A stretch of 64,000 nt of DNA from Euglena gracilis (taxonomy: Eukaryota > Euglenida > Euglenophyceae > Euglenales). The notes beneath the pieces were generated by a model. That model worked only from the letters and a program-made list of their open reading frames with translations, was not told the DNA's origin and did no database searches. Below, in pieces: positions 63,300 to 64,000 of the stretch (positions are counted from its first letter, which is position 1; each line of letters opens with the position of its first letter). The DNA lies in assembly GCA_039621445.1 (NCBI GenBank), contig CP154956.1:2889873-2953872 (forward strand), read 5' to 3'. The position numbers were made by a program, and so were the translations under genes.

Positions 63300-64000
63300 G
63301 GGCCTCGTTGAGGGGATTCCGTTGTTCATTTGCGCATCGGCCAAGACGTGATTCAAATGAAACGCTGTTCATTTAAATTAAAACAAATTTTAATAATATG
63401 TATTTACGAAATTAAAATGGTCATTATTCCAATGGGAAATGGCTGCAGGCACAAAATCACATCCACAGAAATGGGGAAAAGTATCCCGAAAGACAGATTC
63501 ACAGATTCACAGACCGAAATGGCGGGGGTCCAGCCCAACCCCCCTCCCCCCTGGACGGCTGGAGGCCAAGTGGGACCCTTCAGGGAATGCTCCCCTGTTT
63601 TCGGCGCAAAATGCGGAATTTTTGGAACCAACGTTTTCCTCCAAAGTGCCCCCCCTAAAGCCCCCTCGGGGGGAGCACCAGCACAAATAAAAAACGTTTT
63701 CCCCTCATTTTTAAGCATACTGCACCTTTTTTGATGTTTGGTGTTTTCCCCCTGAAAATAATGTTCGAAAATTCAAAAAAATGAGCATTTTTTGGATTTA
63801 TATGAAAGAAATGTCAGGTTTTTTTCAACAGTTTTGGCCAAATATGCAGCTTTTTGACTGCCGCAGAACTGAAAGTTTTCGCACCTCCTTTGCTTTTCGC
63901 AGTTTCTGGGGTTTCCAACCCCCCTCCATGGGTTGGAGGGATGTTTGGGAAGCCTGGGGGGGGGGTCCGCTCCCAACAAAGAGGGGGGGTTGCCCCCCCC
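63300..64000. other. 3' flank, nothing recognised
   Basis: AT-rich then G/C-run-rich sequence similar in style to the other intronic hairpin repeats. No supported exon. Confidence 0.45.

Overview
This window looks like nuclear DNA of a GC-rich, repeat-laden unicellular eukaryote (a protist or alga). The lineage cannot be fixed from sequence alone. The evidence is: short coding exons with GC-rich third positions joined by GT-AG introns of 0.1 to several kb, AATAAA-like signals, very long microsatellites, runs of G and C, and a tandem array of GIY-YIG plus reverse-transcriptase retroelements. No bacterial operon, rRNA or tRNA was recognised. Most long open frames are not genes. They come from stop-free tandem repeats (7.1-7.9, 26.9-29.3, 46.9-47.3 and 47.9-49.2 kb) or from the antisense of the GC-rich retroelements.

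Layout. (1) 0.75-10.6 kb, + strand: exons of a receptor-like protein (coiled sensor, membrane segment, HAMP-like linker, degenerate class III nucleotidyl cyclase start). A separate intact 226-aa single-exon ORF lies in one intron. (2) 10.6-25.8 kb, almost certainly one giant intron of that gene or the adjoining spacer: a head-to-tail array of minus-strand Penelope-like elements. Copy A1 (GIY-YIG truncated, RT open), copy A2 (GIY-YIG intact, RT deleted), a 3'-end scrap of family B, a degenerate family B copy, and a short element C all abut (GA)n tracts. (3) 26.9-29.3 kb: a 10-bp GC-rich minisatellite that decays from one end to the other. (4) 29.96-33.6 kb, +: three exons of a METTL24/FkbM-like methyltransferase. 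(5) 34-40.9 kb: mainly intronic or intergenic repeats with a few exon-like islands. (6) 40.9-49.9 kb, +: a NEK-like protein kinase in at least seven exons, lacking the DFG aspartate and so probably a pseudokinase.

(7) 53.2-61.6 kb is the most unusual part. It holds three gene pieces. One is a minus-strand gene with a Lys/Glu-rich tail (54.5-56.9 kb). One is a plus-strand three-exon gene (57.5-58.2 kb). One is a minus-strand gene with a ParB-like fold domain (58.1-59.4 kb, possibly starting further upstream). Their introns and flanks carry about 26 copies of a 16-20 bp palindrome of the form GTGCGG-N4-CCGCAC. I saw no such cluster elsewhere in the window. (8) 61.6-64 kb: AT-rich repeats and one orphan + exon.

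Splice phases were checked by hand. Compatible joins are cyclase exons 1-2 and 4-5, methyltransferase exons 1-2, kinase exons 3-4 and 6-7, all ParB-like exons, the three + exons at 57.5-58.2 kb, and the last two exons of the Lys/Glu-rich gene. Other joins are unresolved and are marked so.
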